In this document: positions 1 through 8,382 of the stretch, piece by piece
Layout: each line of letters begins with the position of its first letter
Numbering within the stretch: the stretch's first letter is position 1
Assembly (NCBI RefSeq): GCF_008629695.1
Contig: NZ_VWSH01000002.1
Location: forward strand, 651,410 to 715,409
Reading direction: 5' to 3'
DNA: 64,000 nt
Source of the DNA: Taibaiella lutea
Lineage (GTDB): Bacteria > Bacteroidota > Bacteroidia > Chitinophagales > Chitinophagaceae
Notes under the pieces: model-generated
The model's database searches: none
The model's input: the letters and a program-made list of their open reading frames with translations, nothing else
Told to the model about the DNA's origin: nothing
Translations under genes and position numbers: made by a program

Positions 1-50
1 ACCCGGTTCTATTGTGGATTTACAAATAGGTAAGGTTTATTATAAAAGAA

Positions 51-94
51 AAAGTTTTCCGCAGCGTTGGCGTGCCAACGCTGCGGAAAACTTT
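51..94. terminator. Perfect 21-bp inverted repeat, probable terminator
   Basis: Two 21-base arms (51-71 and 74-94) are exact reverse complements around a 2-base centre, and the arms begin AAAGTTTTCC. The structure lies about 17 bp beyond the 3' end of the minus-strand gene at 112-1035, so the simplest reading is a rho-independent, possibly bidirectional, terminator. The arms are unusually long for a terminator, so a REP-like palindrome is also possible. Confidence 0.6.
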
Positions 95-111
95 CCGTAT
101 CAATATTAGAA

Positions 112-1035
112 TCAAAAAGTTACCGCGACATGTAACATCATTTTATTCCTTGCTTGCACAATACCTGCTGCCAAATCCTGAGATACGGATGGCTGCCAGT
201 TTCCGCCGATAGCTATATTTTTATATTTCGCTTCCAGTCCCGCAGTGGCAAACAAAGCATAACCGCCTGATGTAAAAACCGCATTGCCATCGTTTAAATC
301 TGTTGCAGCATTTTCATAGCTCAGGCCTGCATTCGGTGAAATAGTCAATGCTTCCTTTATCCTGAATTTATAATACAACTGGGCATTGGTACTTACTTTG
401 TTGCCATAATTGTAACCATATTTATTGGTTGTATTCATCTTATAGCTTGCTGAAATATTCATACCGATATCTTGTAATCTGATATCATACATACCGGTAA
501 TAACAAAGTCAAAACTATTGGTACCTAACTGAAAAAGGTTGGCATTCTCAATCGTAGTCTCATCATCTAAAGGATTGTATTTCCCGGTTGGCAGTTTTAC
601 GCCGCCGCCTATCCATATATCCTGAACCAGCATTTTGTTCTTGAAAGCCATACCCCTCTTGTTCAGTAAATGATAGAACCCCTGAACCGTTGCATCGCCT
701 AAACCTGTTTTTGAAACATCCCCTTCTGAACTTGATTTAGTATCGTAGTTCAAAGGCAATGTAGCCATCAGCCTGAAATGCTTGCCTATATTCCATCCGC
801 CCCAAAGCTCGAAAGTGTTATAATGCTCTATGGAAGTCAGATAGGTATTTTGTCCATCTGCTCCGACATGTGTTCTTATGCCGCTGTTCCGGAAACGCAG
901 TCCCACAATCTTTGCATTAAAATCGGGCAGGATACCCAGGTAATTACTGCCGGCGCCACAGCCGCATATATCGCAAGCCATCGTGCCGCTGGCTATCCAC
1001 AGAAGGCAAATGATTATTAAGAATATTCTTTTCAT
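112..1035 (-). CDS. Putative outer-membrane protein of the MbnP/peroxidase operon
   Basis: A 307-aa protein with a signal peptide (residues 1-20) and a Cys-rich motif DICGCGAG at about residues 22-29, at the start of the mature chain. The rest has alternating beta-strand pattern and ends in VAVTF, a terminal aromatic as in outer-membrane beta-barrels. I recognise it only as the kind of protein often annotated 'transporter' next to diheme peroxidases in Bacteroidota. It is the last gene of a minus-strand run, 12 nt after the peroxidase gene, so a role in metal (possibly copper) handling at the outer membrane is inferred from context. The N-terminal Cys cluster could bind metal. No family assignment is certain. 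Confidence 0.6.
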   Translation of the reverse strand: MKRIFLIIICLLWIASGTMACDICGCGAGSNYLGILPDFNAKIVGLRFRNSGIRTHVGADGQNTYLTSIEHYNTFELWGGWNIGKHFRLMATLPLNYDTKSSSEGDVSKTGLGDATVQGFYHLLNKRGMAFKNKMLVQDIWIGGGVKLPTGKYNPLDDETTIENANLFQLGTNSFDFVITGMYDIRLQDIGMNISASYKMNTTNKYGYNYGNKVSTNAQLYYKFRIKEALTISPNAGLSYENAATDLNDGNAVFTSGGYALFATAGLEAKYKNIAIGGNWQPSVSQDLAAGIVQARNKMMLHVAVTF

Positions 1036-1047
1036 TTTTATTAATTT

Positions 1048-2094
1048 TTATTGTTCGGCCAAAATGGGATTGGTCACAAAATGTTTGTCATTTAAAGTAT
1101 TCAGGAAAGCCAGAATTTTTGTTTTTTCATCCATTGTCAATGGAATACCATAAACATTGTTTTGTTGTAATAGCGAGTCCAATGTCGGCATAGCGGTAAC
1201 ATGATTGACATATTGATCCAGAACAGCATCCAGTGTATAAAAACGACCGTCATGCATATAGGGGGAAGTGTACTGAAGATTGCGCAAAGAAGGCACTTTA
1301 AATTTGTATTTATCGGCCTCATCTAATGTAACGGCATAACGCCCTACATCTCCATTGTATCCGATTCCTATGCCATTATTACGGAAACTATTATCGCTGA
1401 ACAATGGTTCTGTATGGCATTGCGAACATTTTTGTTTATAAATGGAATAGCCTTCCTGTTCTGCTGCTGTAAAAGCAGGGCCTTCATTTCGCATGATGCT
1501 GTCATATTTCGAATTGCTGCTTATACACATCAGCATGAACTGTGACAAGGCTTTCAGGAAATTGGCGCTTGTAATAGTACTGCTTCCGAATGCGTTCTGA
1601 AATAATGCCGGATAATCTTTATGCTGTTGCAATTTCTCAATTACATGCTGCATCGTCTCATCCATTTCCTCAAAAGTTGTAATTGGAGCAATAGGTTGTA
1701 AATCCAAATCGAAAATACCGCCATCTGCCATGAACGACTTGCTCCAGGCAAGATTCATGATGGCAGGTGCATTCCTTTTTCCCAATCTGTCATCTATGCC
1801 ATGGCTGATGTCATGGCCATGATGCGTAAAGCCAGCCGACTGTATATGGCAACTGCCGCAGCTTATAGTGTTGTTCCTGCTGAGTATGGGGTCATAAAAG
1901 AGCTTCCGGCCCAATTCAAAGCCTGCCTTGGTTATTTCATTTGTTTCAAAATGATAAGCAGGAGCAGGGAAATTGGAGGGTGTTTCAAAACCCTGAAAAG
2001 GTATTTCTACCTTCTCAGGAGCATCTTTATGACAAGCCGCAACAATCAGCATCGATACGCAAAGCGTGAATATGATGATGCTTTTTATTTTCAT
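1048..2094 (-). CDS. Diheme cytochrome-c peroxidase (MauG/MbnH-like) lipoprotein
   Basis: A 348-aa protein with a lipobox ending in Cys21 (VAAC) and two c-type haem sites: CGSCH at residues 79-83 and CSQCH at 223-227. This is the layout of the bacterial diheme peroxidase (CcpA/MauG) family. The members reduce hydrogen peroxide or, as MauG and MbnH, oxidise Trp residues of a partner protein. It starts 2 nt after the stop of the MbnP-like gene, so the two are almost certainly co-transcribed. Known MbnH converts a Trp of MbnP to kynurenine; the same chemistry here is inference. Ordinary peroxide detoxification is the alternative. Confidence 0.88.
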   Translation of the reverse strand: MKIKSIIIFTLCVSMLIVAACHKDAPEKVEIPFQGFETPSNFPAPAYHFETNEITKAGFELGRKLFYDPILSRNNTISCGSCHIQSAGFTHHGHDISHGIDDRLGKRNAPAIMNLAWSKSFMADGGIFDLDLQPIAPITTFEEMDETMQHVIEKLQQHKDYPALFQNAFGSSTITSANFLKALSQFMLMCISSNSKYDSIMRNEGPAFTAAEQEGYSIYKQKCSQCHTEPLFSDNSFRNNGIGIGYNGDVGRYAVTLDEADKYKFKVPSLRNLQYTSPYMHDGRFYTLDAVLDQYVNHVTAMPTLDSLLQQNNVYGIPLTMDEKTKILAFLNTLNDKHFVTNPILAEQ

Positions 2095-2096
2095 GA

Positions 2097-2918
2097 CTAT
2101 TCGTTTTCAGTATGGTCATGACGGAACATAGTAGCATAGTTATTGGCAATGTTTACACTGTAATCGCTAAACATTACACTTGGGTTTGCAGCAATGCTTA
2201 CTGTTGTAGCACCACTCAGCACTTTATCAATGTCAACCATCAGGTGGATATTGCTTTTTTTGTCTTTACGAACCAATGCAGGTCCCCTTTCCGTCAAATC
2301 GAGCGTAATGGTTTTTATATTATTGATAGTAGGGCTGCTATAACCGCCGAAGCCACCGATATGATACCTGAAAATATGCTGGCCGCTGCCGTCAACTGGT
2401 GCAGCGGAAGAGGTTCCTTCCATTTTAAAGAAGATATAACCGCTGTTCCAGCCCCAATACAAACCATCGTTTTCAGGGCTGGCAGGATCAAGCACACCGG
2501 TGCGTTTGCTGACATCCATTGTGCTGCGCAGGCTGTCAATACCAACAGTAAAAGCCAGCGATGTATAATCGCCTTCCGGTACATTTACAAGCGCTTCTTC
2601 GTGGTCTTCATCGCCTTCTTTTATTAAAAAGTAACTGTTATCCTGTGGTACTACATATTCTGTTCCGTCCGCTTTCCTGACTTTGATATTGCTGATGTAA
2701 TATTCCAGAAGGGAGATTTTATAATCTTCACCGGCAGCATTTGTATAGGTTTCGGAATTAAGGATAAGGTTTTTACCTCCGACAATATTGTCAAATTCTA
2801 TCGATAAAGGTGCGAGATCTTTATCATCGAAAACGGGTTCTTTCTTTTCTTTTTTACAAGATGCAAAAACAGAAAGTAAGGATATAGATAGTATAAAAAG
2901 TTTGTTAATTGTTTTCAT
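2097..2918 (-). CDS. MbnP-like periplasmic lipoprotein
   Basis: A 273-aa protein starting at the ATG at 2918. A longer reading to 3011 adds 31 residues that hide the signal peptide. The lipobox ends at Cys21 (VFASC). The body matches the MbnP domain: an early SIEFDNIVGG strand, the YYISNIKV segment, and a Trp-rich YWGWNSGYIFFKMEG block, where MbnP family members carry the conserved tryptophans. MbnP binds copper through a kynurenine made by the diheme enzyme MbnH. Here the partner gene follows within 2 nt. The copper role is known for the methanotroph proteins and inferred for this one. Confidence 0.8.
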   Translation of the reverse strand: MKTINKLFILSISLLSVFASCKKEKKEPVFDDKDLAPLSIEFDNIVGGKNLILNSETYTNAAGEDYKISLLEYYISNIKVRKADGTEYVVPQDNSYFLIKEGDEDHEEALVNVPEGDYTSLAFTVGIDSLRSTMDVSKRTGVLDPASPENDGLYWGWNSGYIFFKMEGTSSAAPVDGSGQHIFRYHIGGFGGYSSPTINNIKTITLDLTERGPALVRKDKKSNIHLMVDIDKVLSGATTVSIAANPSVMFSDYSVNIANNYATMFRHDHTENE

Positions 2919-3191
2919 TTTTAAAATTATTTGAGATTGTAGTATAGTCTTGAATTGGATAATGATATTCCGACGACAGTTTCTGACACAATCATTAAAT
3001 CTTTCCTGCAATGCAGGAAACGAGACATCGTTGGCATACTATAAATTTATAGCACGACTGCAATGCTTCCTTCGCCGGCAGGACAAAAGGGAGTAATGAG
3101 TGAATTATATTACCTGTCTAATGAATCAAATCATTAAACGAATACCATAAAGATGCTACTGCATTAATGCAGCGCAATAAAAAGAAAGATG

Positions 3192-3566
3192 CTATACTAC
3201 AGCAGGTGGGTGAAAACAAGACGCAGACCAACCTACAGGTTGACCGATAGATAAAGGGTGGGGGATTTTTTCTTTCAATAAAGTGTAGAACGATGATTCA
3301 ATATTAAAATTATTGGCCTGGCAAATCATTACAATTTCCGAAAAAGAAGAACTTTTGAGTGGATCTTTTTTATCCTTTTCTTCTTCAGCTTTTAATTTTT
3401 TACCTAACTGACATTTACCGTCACAATGCATTTGAGGCCTTGCTTTGTTGACGCAATAACGTTCGTAAGCCTGTTTGTTGGTATAGTAGCTCAGCAAAAT
3501 GATTCCCCTGCTCATACTTTGAGTAAAGATTGCTAAGGCTAACAATATGACAACCGGAACTTTCAA
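3192..3566 (-). CDS. Small Cys-containing membrane-anchored protein
   Basis: A 124-aa protein with one N-terminal hydrophobic segment (about residues 1-25), then CVNKARPQMHCDGKCQLGKKL, a motif with three cysteines and a histidine, followed by a highly charged stretch. It uses a TTG start (3564-3566); no in-frame ATG precedes it. Similar small proteins occur next to metal-uptake receptors in Bacteroidota, but I cannot name the family. It lies 47 nt after the thioredoxin-like gene and upstream of the MbnP operon on the same strand, so metal binding or redox work in the periplasm is plausible. Function unknown. Confidence 0.6.
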   Translation of the reverse strand: MKVPVVILLALAIFTQSMSRGIILLSYYTNKQAYERYCVNKARPQMHCDGKCQLGKKLKAEEEKDKKDPLKSSSFSEIVMICQANNFNIESSFYTLLKEKIPHPLSIGQPVGWSASCFHPPAVV

Positions 3567-3613
3567 GATTTTGTAAATGTTGTTGCTTGTTGGATGACAA
3601 AGGTAACTATTGA

Positions 3614-4090
3614 TTACTTTCCATTCAAAATTTTTCTGACTGTTTCAACAGAAGGAAGTTCGCTAAATGTTCTCAATTGCTTTCCCGAACTGCTGTAAAG
3701 CACGATGAATGGGAGTTGCGTGAAATCATAAGCCTTGTGCATCTGATGGTTATTATCCTGTACAACAGTAAGGTTGTTTACGTCATATAGCCCTGCCATG
3801 TCTTCAAATGTCCTTAAAGCCGGAATTTCTTCAGCACTTACCATCCATATAATTGCAGGATATTTTGCAGCAGTTGTTTTTAACTGCATGGCAGTATGTT
3901 CGCAATGATCGCAATCTGAACGGAAATAAATCAATAACAAAGCCTTTCCCTTCGGAATGTCTTTTTTACCAACCGCTTCTTTGTCTGTATTTAAAAAATG
4001 AAAATCAGGTAATGCTTTTTGTTGGGAACGGCTTGTATAAGGCAATAACATCAATAATGCAAAAAGGACGCGGATACTCAGGTATTTCAT
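3614..4090 (-). CDS. Thioredoxin-like (TlpA/redoxin family) secreted protein
   Basis: A 158-aa protein with a signal peptide (about residues 1-22, cut near SRSQQ) and a thioredoxin fold: LLLIYFRSDCDHCE carries a CxxC active site (CDHC), and the cis-Pro loop is seen in TQLPFIVLY. Such proteins act as periplasmic thiol-disulfide reductases, for example keeping haem-binding or copper-binding cysteines reduced, which would suit the c-type cytochrome encoded downstream. It starts 3 nt after the stop of the CBS-domain gene at 4094, and so is probably in the same transcript. The substrate is not known. Confidence 0.82.
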   Translation of the reverse strand: MKYLSIRVLFALLMLLPYTSRSQQKALPDFHFLNTDKEAVGKKDIPKGKALLLIYFRSDCDHCEHTAMQLKTTAAKYPAIIWMVSAEEIPALRTFEDMAGLYDVNNLTVVQDNNHQMHKAYDFTQLPFIVLYSSSGKQLRTFSELPSVETVRKILNGK

Positions 4091-4093
4091 TTA

Positions 4094-5389
4094 TTAATGG
4101 CTTAAGATTTTCAATTTTACCTGTTCAATACGTGTATCCGTTACCAACATAATTTCAAACTCATAATTGTCTATAATGATGCGTTCCTTTTGTTTCGGTA
4201 TTTTTTCATGACTTGAGATAATAAGTCCGGAAAGGGTTTCGGCCTCATCAGCCGGTAATTCCAGCTCATATTTTTCGTTCAGGTAATCTACCTCCAATCT
4301 GCCGGAAAAAAGATATTCGCTATCGTTAATCTGTTTTTCGGTATATTCCTGAGTGCCATATTCGTCTTTAATATCGCCAAATACCTCTTCCAGTACATCT
4401 TCCATAGTAACAAAACCCGCTGTTCCGCCAAATTCATCCACCACCCATCCGATGCTTTTGCGCTCTTTCGTGAATTTATGCATCAAATCGATAGCGCTCA
4501 TAGTTTCCGGAACAGTCGGAATAGGATGTAAGATTTCCTGGATGCCATTTGGCCTGCGGTTCAGGTCAAGATGATGTGTATAGCCAACTACATTGTCCAA
4601 TGTTTCATCATAAATGACGATTTTAGAAAGTTTGGTATCGACAAAAAGATTCCTTAAATCTTTGATAGATGTTTTAATATCCGCTGCGGTAATTTCGTTT
4701 CTTGGCGTCATGCATTTACGTACCTTAATTTTCGTAAGGTCAAGCGCACGGTCAAAAAGCTCTTTATTGGATTCATCCCAGTCAACTGCATTACCATGTG
4801 TGGCCTGCTTTAAGAATTGCACGGTATTGGTTCTTTCAAAAATACTCTCCTTTTTATTGATGCGGACATTGAATAAGTACTTCAGGATAAACTCTGAAAC
4901 ACCTACAAAAATATTGGCGAATGGCGCAGTAACATCACAAACAAGATTGATAAACTTACTCCATGTGTTTAATTTGGCTTCCGGATAAAATTCAAAACCG
5001 CGTTTTGCAATGACACCGATACTGCCTAATATGATAAATGTTGCCAGAATAAAATCAATTATTAAGTGCAGATAAAAAATAGGATTCTGGAAGTTGTCGA
5101 CTTTAAAATAAAAACCGCTTTTGCTGATATATTTATCTTCTAAAATAGAAGTCAGTTTTGAGAAAAACAAACAGAAACAAACCAATGAAATATAGAACCC
5201 GATTACAGTAGCACTCCAGAATTTCTCCGGATTATCAAAAAACGAACCCAGGATCTTACCGGAGGTATGACCCTGTTTTCTCTTAAGTTCAATGGTAAGT
5301 TTGTTGGATGCCAGATAAGCATATTCCACACCTGTCAGTATAATTATCAATAATATACAAATAACGGCCAGCGTAATGGTTACTCCCAT
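4094..5389 (-). CDS. CNNM/CBS-domain membrane protein (CorC/HlyC, hemolysin family)
   Basis: A 431-aa protein with an N-terminal DUF21/CNNM transmembrane region (helices near residues 5-25, 60-80, 105-130), a pair of CBS domains (about 210-340; CMTPRNEI and VVDEFGGTAGFVTMEDVLEEVFGDI are the typical blocks) and a C-terminal CorC_HlyC transporter-associated domain (about 350-430). Family members are linked to magnesium or cobalt efflux. The gliding protein GldE has the same layout, so that alternative cannot be excluded. It is the first gene of the minus-strand run and diverges from nusB. Confidence 0.88.
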   Translation of the reverse strand: MGVTITLAVICILLIIILTGVEYAYLASNKLTIELKRKQGHTSGKILGSFFDNPEKFWSATVIGFYISLVCFCLFFSKLTSILEDKYISKSGFYFKVDNFQNPIFYLHLIIDFILATFIILGSIGVIAKRGFEFYPEAKLNTWSKFINLVCDVTAPFANIFVGVSEFILKYLFNVRINKKESIFERTNTVQFLKQATHGNAVDWDESNKELFDRALDLTKIKVRKCMTPRNEITAADIKTSIKDLRNLFVDTKLSKIVIYDETLDNVVGYTHHLDLNRRPNGIQEILHPIPTVPETMSAIDLMHKFTKERKSIGWVVDEFGGTAGFVTMEDVLEEVFGDIKDEYGTQEYTEKQINDSEYLFSGRLEVDYLNEKYELELPADEAETLSGLIISSHEKIPKQKERIIIDNYEFEIMLVTDTRIEQVKLKILSH

Positions 5390-5483
5390 AGGTTATAATA
5401 GCGTTTGTAAAAACAAAAATAGTCTTTTTATGGTAACAACAGTTCCTTGAAAAGCGTTCAGTCACATGCCCGGTTTCTCTGTT

Positions 5484-5514
5484 TTGGCAATGGCATTCAG
5501 ATAATGTACCTTTG
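5484..5514 (+). promoter_or_regulatory. Bacteroidota-type promoter of nusB
   Basis: TTG at 5484-5486 and TACCTTTG at 5507-5514, 20 nt apart, match the Bacteroidota -33/-7 consensus (TTG and TAnnTTTG). The nusB ATG lies 20 nt downstream. Confidence 0.7.
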
Positions 5515-5533
5515 CATCCTTTTTTAGAAAATT

Positions 5534-6499
5534 ATGATAAGCCGTAGAAATATAAGAGTGAAGGTAATGCAAGCCATTTATACATTAGATGCCTATGCTG
5601 TTAATCCCGCCGAAAAGGAAAAAGGCGAAAAAGCACCTTCGCTTGAAGAAAACCAGAAAACAGGCATTAAAGTATTGGTGGAAAAATTCCACCGTTCATC
5701 CGATGTATTTGCCTTGCTACTGCTTTATGTAAGCAAAGTGGCTCAATATGCGGAGACGAATGCGCGACAAAGAGCATCAAAATATTTGCCTACTGAGGAA
5801 GATATGGTCGTGAATACCAAAATTGCAGGCAACAGCTTTCTTTGGGATTTATTGAATAACAATACTTTTCAGGAAAAGGTAAAAGAAGATAAAATTGAAC
5901 ATTTTATTGACGAAGAATGGGTGAAAAAACTGTACACATCGTTAATCAAATCGGATATTTACAAAGAATACATCACCGAACAAAGTCGTTCCAATGCCAC
6001 CGAAAAGCAGATTATGCAACATATATGGCGTAAGGAAATGTTGGAAAACGAAGATTTTCAGGAGTATTTGAATGATGAATGGAGCGGTTGGGAAGACGAT
6101 AAAGAAATGATAGTCATGCTGATAGATAATTATTTCCGGAGCCCTAAAAATGTGAATTTTCTTCAGTTTATTTCAGCTGAAAAAAGGGAATATGCTTATA
6201 GCTTGCTGAAAACTGTTTTGGAAAAAGATGATTATATCATGGATCTCATCAAGCCAAAGTTGAAAAACTGGGATGCGGAGCGCGTAGCCATCATTGATTT
6301 GATTTTGTTGAAAATGGGTATCGCAGAATTACTGTACTTTCCTACTATCCCAACCAAAGTAACGATTAATGAGTTTATTGAAATTGCCAAAAACTACAGT
6401 ACACCTCAAAGCGGACAATTTGTAAACGGCGTTTTGGATAATCTTCTGAAAGAACTTACTACCGCCAATAAGATTAGAAAAGTAGAAAGGACAAAATAA
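5534..6499 (+). CDS. nusB: Transcription antitermination factor NusB
   Basis: A 321-aa protein. The N-terminus MISRRNIRVKVMQAIYTLDAY and the C-terminal block (about residues 235-315), with KNWDAERVAIIDLILLKMGIAEL and a PTKVTINEFIEIAKNYS segment, are the classic NusB RNA-binding fold. The long middle insertion is normal for Bacteroidota NusB, which is twice the length of the E. coli protein. NusB with NusE binds boxA RNA and prevents premature termination in rRNA operons. It has its own promoter at 5484-5514, and a terminator follows at 6515. Confidence 0.95.
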   Translation: MISRRNIRVKVMQAIYTLDAYAVNPAEKEKGEKAPSLEENQKTGIKVLVEKFHRSSDVFALLLLYVSKVAQYAETNARQRASKYLPTEEDMVVNTKIAGNSFLWDLLNNNTFQEKVKEDKIEHFIDEEWVKKLYTSLIKSDIYKEYITEQSRSNATEKQIMQHIWRKEMLENEDFQEYLNDEWSGWEDDKEMIVMLIDNYFRSPKNVNFLQFISAEKREYAYSLLKTVLEKDDYIMDLIKPKLKNWDAERVAIIDLILLKMGIAELLYFPTIPTKVTINEFIEIAKNYSTPQSGQFVNGVLDNLLKELTTANKIRKVERTK

Positions 6500-6514
6500 A
6501 ATTATATAACACTT

Positions 6515-6552
6515 AAAGCTGCCAACTTTTCAAAAATTGGCAGCTTTTTTTA
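6515..6552 (+). terminator. Rho-independent terminator after nusB
   Basis: The arms AAAGCTGCCAACTTTT and AAAATTGGCAGCTTT pair around one base and are followed by a T run. It lies between the convergent ends of nusB and the TPR gene at 6649 and could serve both. Confidence 0.85.
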
Positions 6553-6648
6553 TAGTCGTATATTTCGTAAAGAAGCCTGTAATGGCTTACAGGCTTCAGG
6601 TTGAATAATAGTACAGAACTGATTTTTTTATAATTTAAAAGCTCTTTA

Positions 6649-7809
6649 TTACATTTTCGCATTCATTCTTTGTATGGCTTTGTCATAAACCACATTGGCA
6701 TTATTGATTTTAGCTAATTGATACATGCGCAGTGCATTCGCAAATTGCGATTTATCTTCATAAATACGCCCGATATTATAGTAAGAGCCTGCCCTTACAA
6801 CATTTGCATTAGAGCCACGAGCCAATGTTATTGCTTTCCTGTTAGCCCATATTGCTTCTGCATTTTTACCTGCCTTTTTATATGCAAGGCCAAGATTCCC
6901 ATAAGCTTGCCCGTAATTTGGGTCTTCCTGAATAGCCTGATTATAATAGCTTATAGCAGTCTGGTAATCTTTTCTGTGATAAGCATTTTCTCCTTCCGCA
7001 TTAAGACTTTCAGCATTGCTTATATCATAATTCATTGTCGCGGTTATGGCGTCATGTGGATGCAACATAATATTATTTACCTCACTCGCATCCAGATTAA
7101 TTCTGTTCATAGTATTGATATCTTCCATTTCTCCATTTGCATTTAACTTAAAAACGGTCCAGAGATTTCCTTGCATATTGCGTGGAACATAATAAGTACG
7201 CACCAATGATGACCCTATATACACAAAAACTTTAGCCTGGCTATTGCTTAAATTCATTGTATTCGGATTCTTTCTGTCCGAGTAATCATGAATGGAAAAT
7301 ATATATTCCTGACCATTATTCTTTTGTTCAATTGTTATGGTTTCAGGACCATAGCTATTTATGTCATCCACATCAAGATTAGCATTGCTTCCTTCTTTAT
7401 GGTCCCAGTATATGTGATTGCTACCATAAGCAAGATGCGCATCAAGGTCGCTTGGGGATGCTCCCCAACTTAACACAATACGCATACCATCAAGATTTTG
7501 CATGGTCGGGCTTATGGCATAAGTAAGATTATCGCAGGGACATTTGGCTACCAGCGTGGAGTAGCCTGCTTTCTTGATAATTACAGTAGCATTATTATCA
7601 TCATTAAAAGAAGCATTAATATGCACATTCCCATTTAGGTCTGTACGGCCAACTACAGTTTGAGAACCGTTTTTTTGTAACAGCACTTCCGCATTTTCGA
7701 TCTTTTTATCCTTTATAGTGGCACTTAATACCTGAATGGTCCTTTGTTGTGCCGTTGCAAGGAAAGTCGTTAGGAGCAGAGAAGATGTCAATATTCTTGT
7801 TTTGTTCAT
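6649..7809 (-). CDS. Secreted YfaP (DUF2135)-like and TPR protein
   Basis: A 386-aa protein with a signal peptide (about 1-20, TFLATAQQ). Residues 25-100 resemble a carboxypeptidase-regulatory-like beta domain. Residues 112-225 match the YfaP/DUF2135 pattern: LSWGASPSDLDAHLAYG, then GSNANLDVDDINSYGPETITI. Residues 270-386 form about three TPR units (AEGENAYHRKDYQTAISYYNQA and similar). YfaP-type domains are predicted extracellular beta-sandwich modules. The role here is unknown, and a cell-envelope scaffold is my best guess. The gene stands alone, convergent with nusB. Confidence 0.7.
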   Translation of the reverse strand: MNKTRILTSSLLLTTFLATAQQRTIQVLSATIKDKKIENAEVLLQKNGSQTVVGRTDLNGNVHINASFNDDNNATVIIKKAGYSTLVAKCPCDNLTYAISPTMQNLDGMRIVLSWGASPSDLDAHLAYGSNHIYWDHKEGSNANLDVDDINSYGPETITIEQKNNGQEYIFSIHDYSDRKNPNTMNLSNSQAKVFVYIGSSLVRTYYVPRNMQGNLWTVFKLNANGEMEDINTMNRINLDASEVNNIMLHPHDAITATMNYDISNAESLNAEGENAYHRKDYQTAISYYNQAIQEDPNYGQAYGNLGLAYKKAGKNAEAIWANRKAITLARGSNANVVRAGSYYNIGRIYEDKSQFANALRMYQLAKINNANVVYDKAIQRMNAKM

Positions 7810-7943
7810 GTAATATCTTTTGTTGCCAATAATACAATCATATTTTATTAAATGGCTGTTTTTGCGTTATTTTAACCTTTTATTCAATTTTAATAGTCGG
7901 TGCTTTAGTATGAAAAGGTTTTGAATTTGGATTGCTTCCTTGC

Positions 7944-7973
7944 TTGCCTTAAAACATTTAATCCCTACCTTTG
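7944..7973 (+). promoter_or_regulatory. Bacteroidota-type promoter of yajC-coaE-ribH
   Basis: TTG at 7944-7946 and TACCTTTG at 7966-7973 with 19 nt between them, an excellent match to the phylum consensus, 28 nt before the yajC start. Confidence 0.75.
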
Positions 7974-8001
7974 CACCTCAATTTAAAAATAGATTAAAAA
8001 A

Positions 8002-8355
8002 ATGACAACAACCTTTGCAAGTGTAATACTTCAGGCACAACCGGGTGGTGGCGCAATGATGCCGATTATGTTAGTTGGTATGATTGTAGTTATGTATTTC
8101 TTCATGATTCGTCCTCAGCAAAAACGTGCTAAAGAACAAAAGAAATTTACAGAAGGTACAGGTACAGGCGATAAAGTTATTCTGACTTCAGGTATTCACG
8201 GCCGTATTGTACGTACGAATGATGACGGTACTGTTGCTGTTGAAATAGATCGTAATACAACCGTTACTATCGAACGTGCTGCTATTTCTATGGAAATGAC
8301 AATGGCATACCAGAAGAAAAACGGCACCAACACCACAACACCGGTAAAAGCTTAA
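8002..8355 (+). CDS. yajC: Preprotein translocase subunit YajC
   Basis: A 117-aa protein with one transmembrane helix (about residues 18-38) followed by the YajC signature FFMIRPQQKRAKEQKKF and the downstream GDKVILTSGIHGRIV block. YajC associates with SecDF-SecYEG at the inner membrane in protein export. It is the first gene of a likely operon with coaE (27 nt gap) and ribH, behind a good promoter. Confidence 0.93.
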   Translation: MTTTFASVILQAQPGGGAMMPIMLVGMIVVMYFFMIRPQQKRAKEQKKFTEGTGTGDKVILTSGIHGRIVRTNDDGTVAVEIDRNTTVTIERAAISMEMTMAYQKKNGTNTTTPVKA

Positions 8356-8382
8356 TTTATTTTAGAGCATTATTGAAATAAT

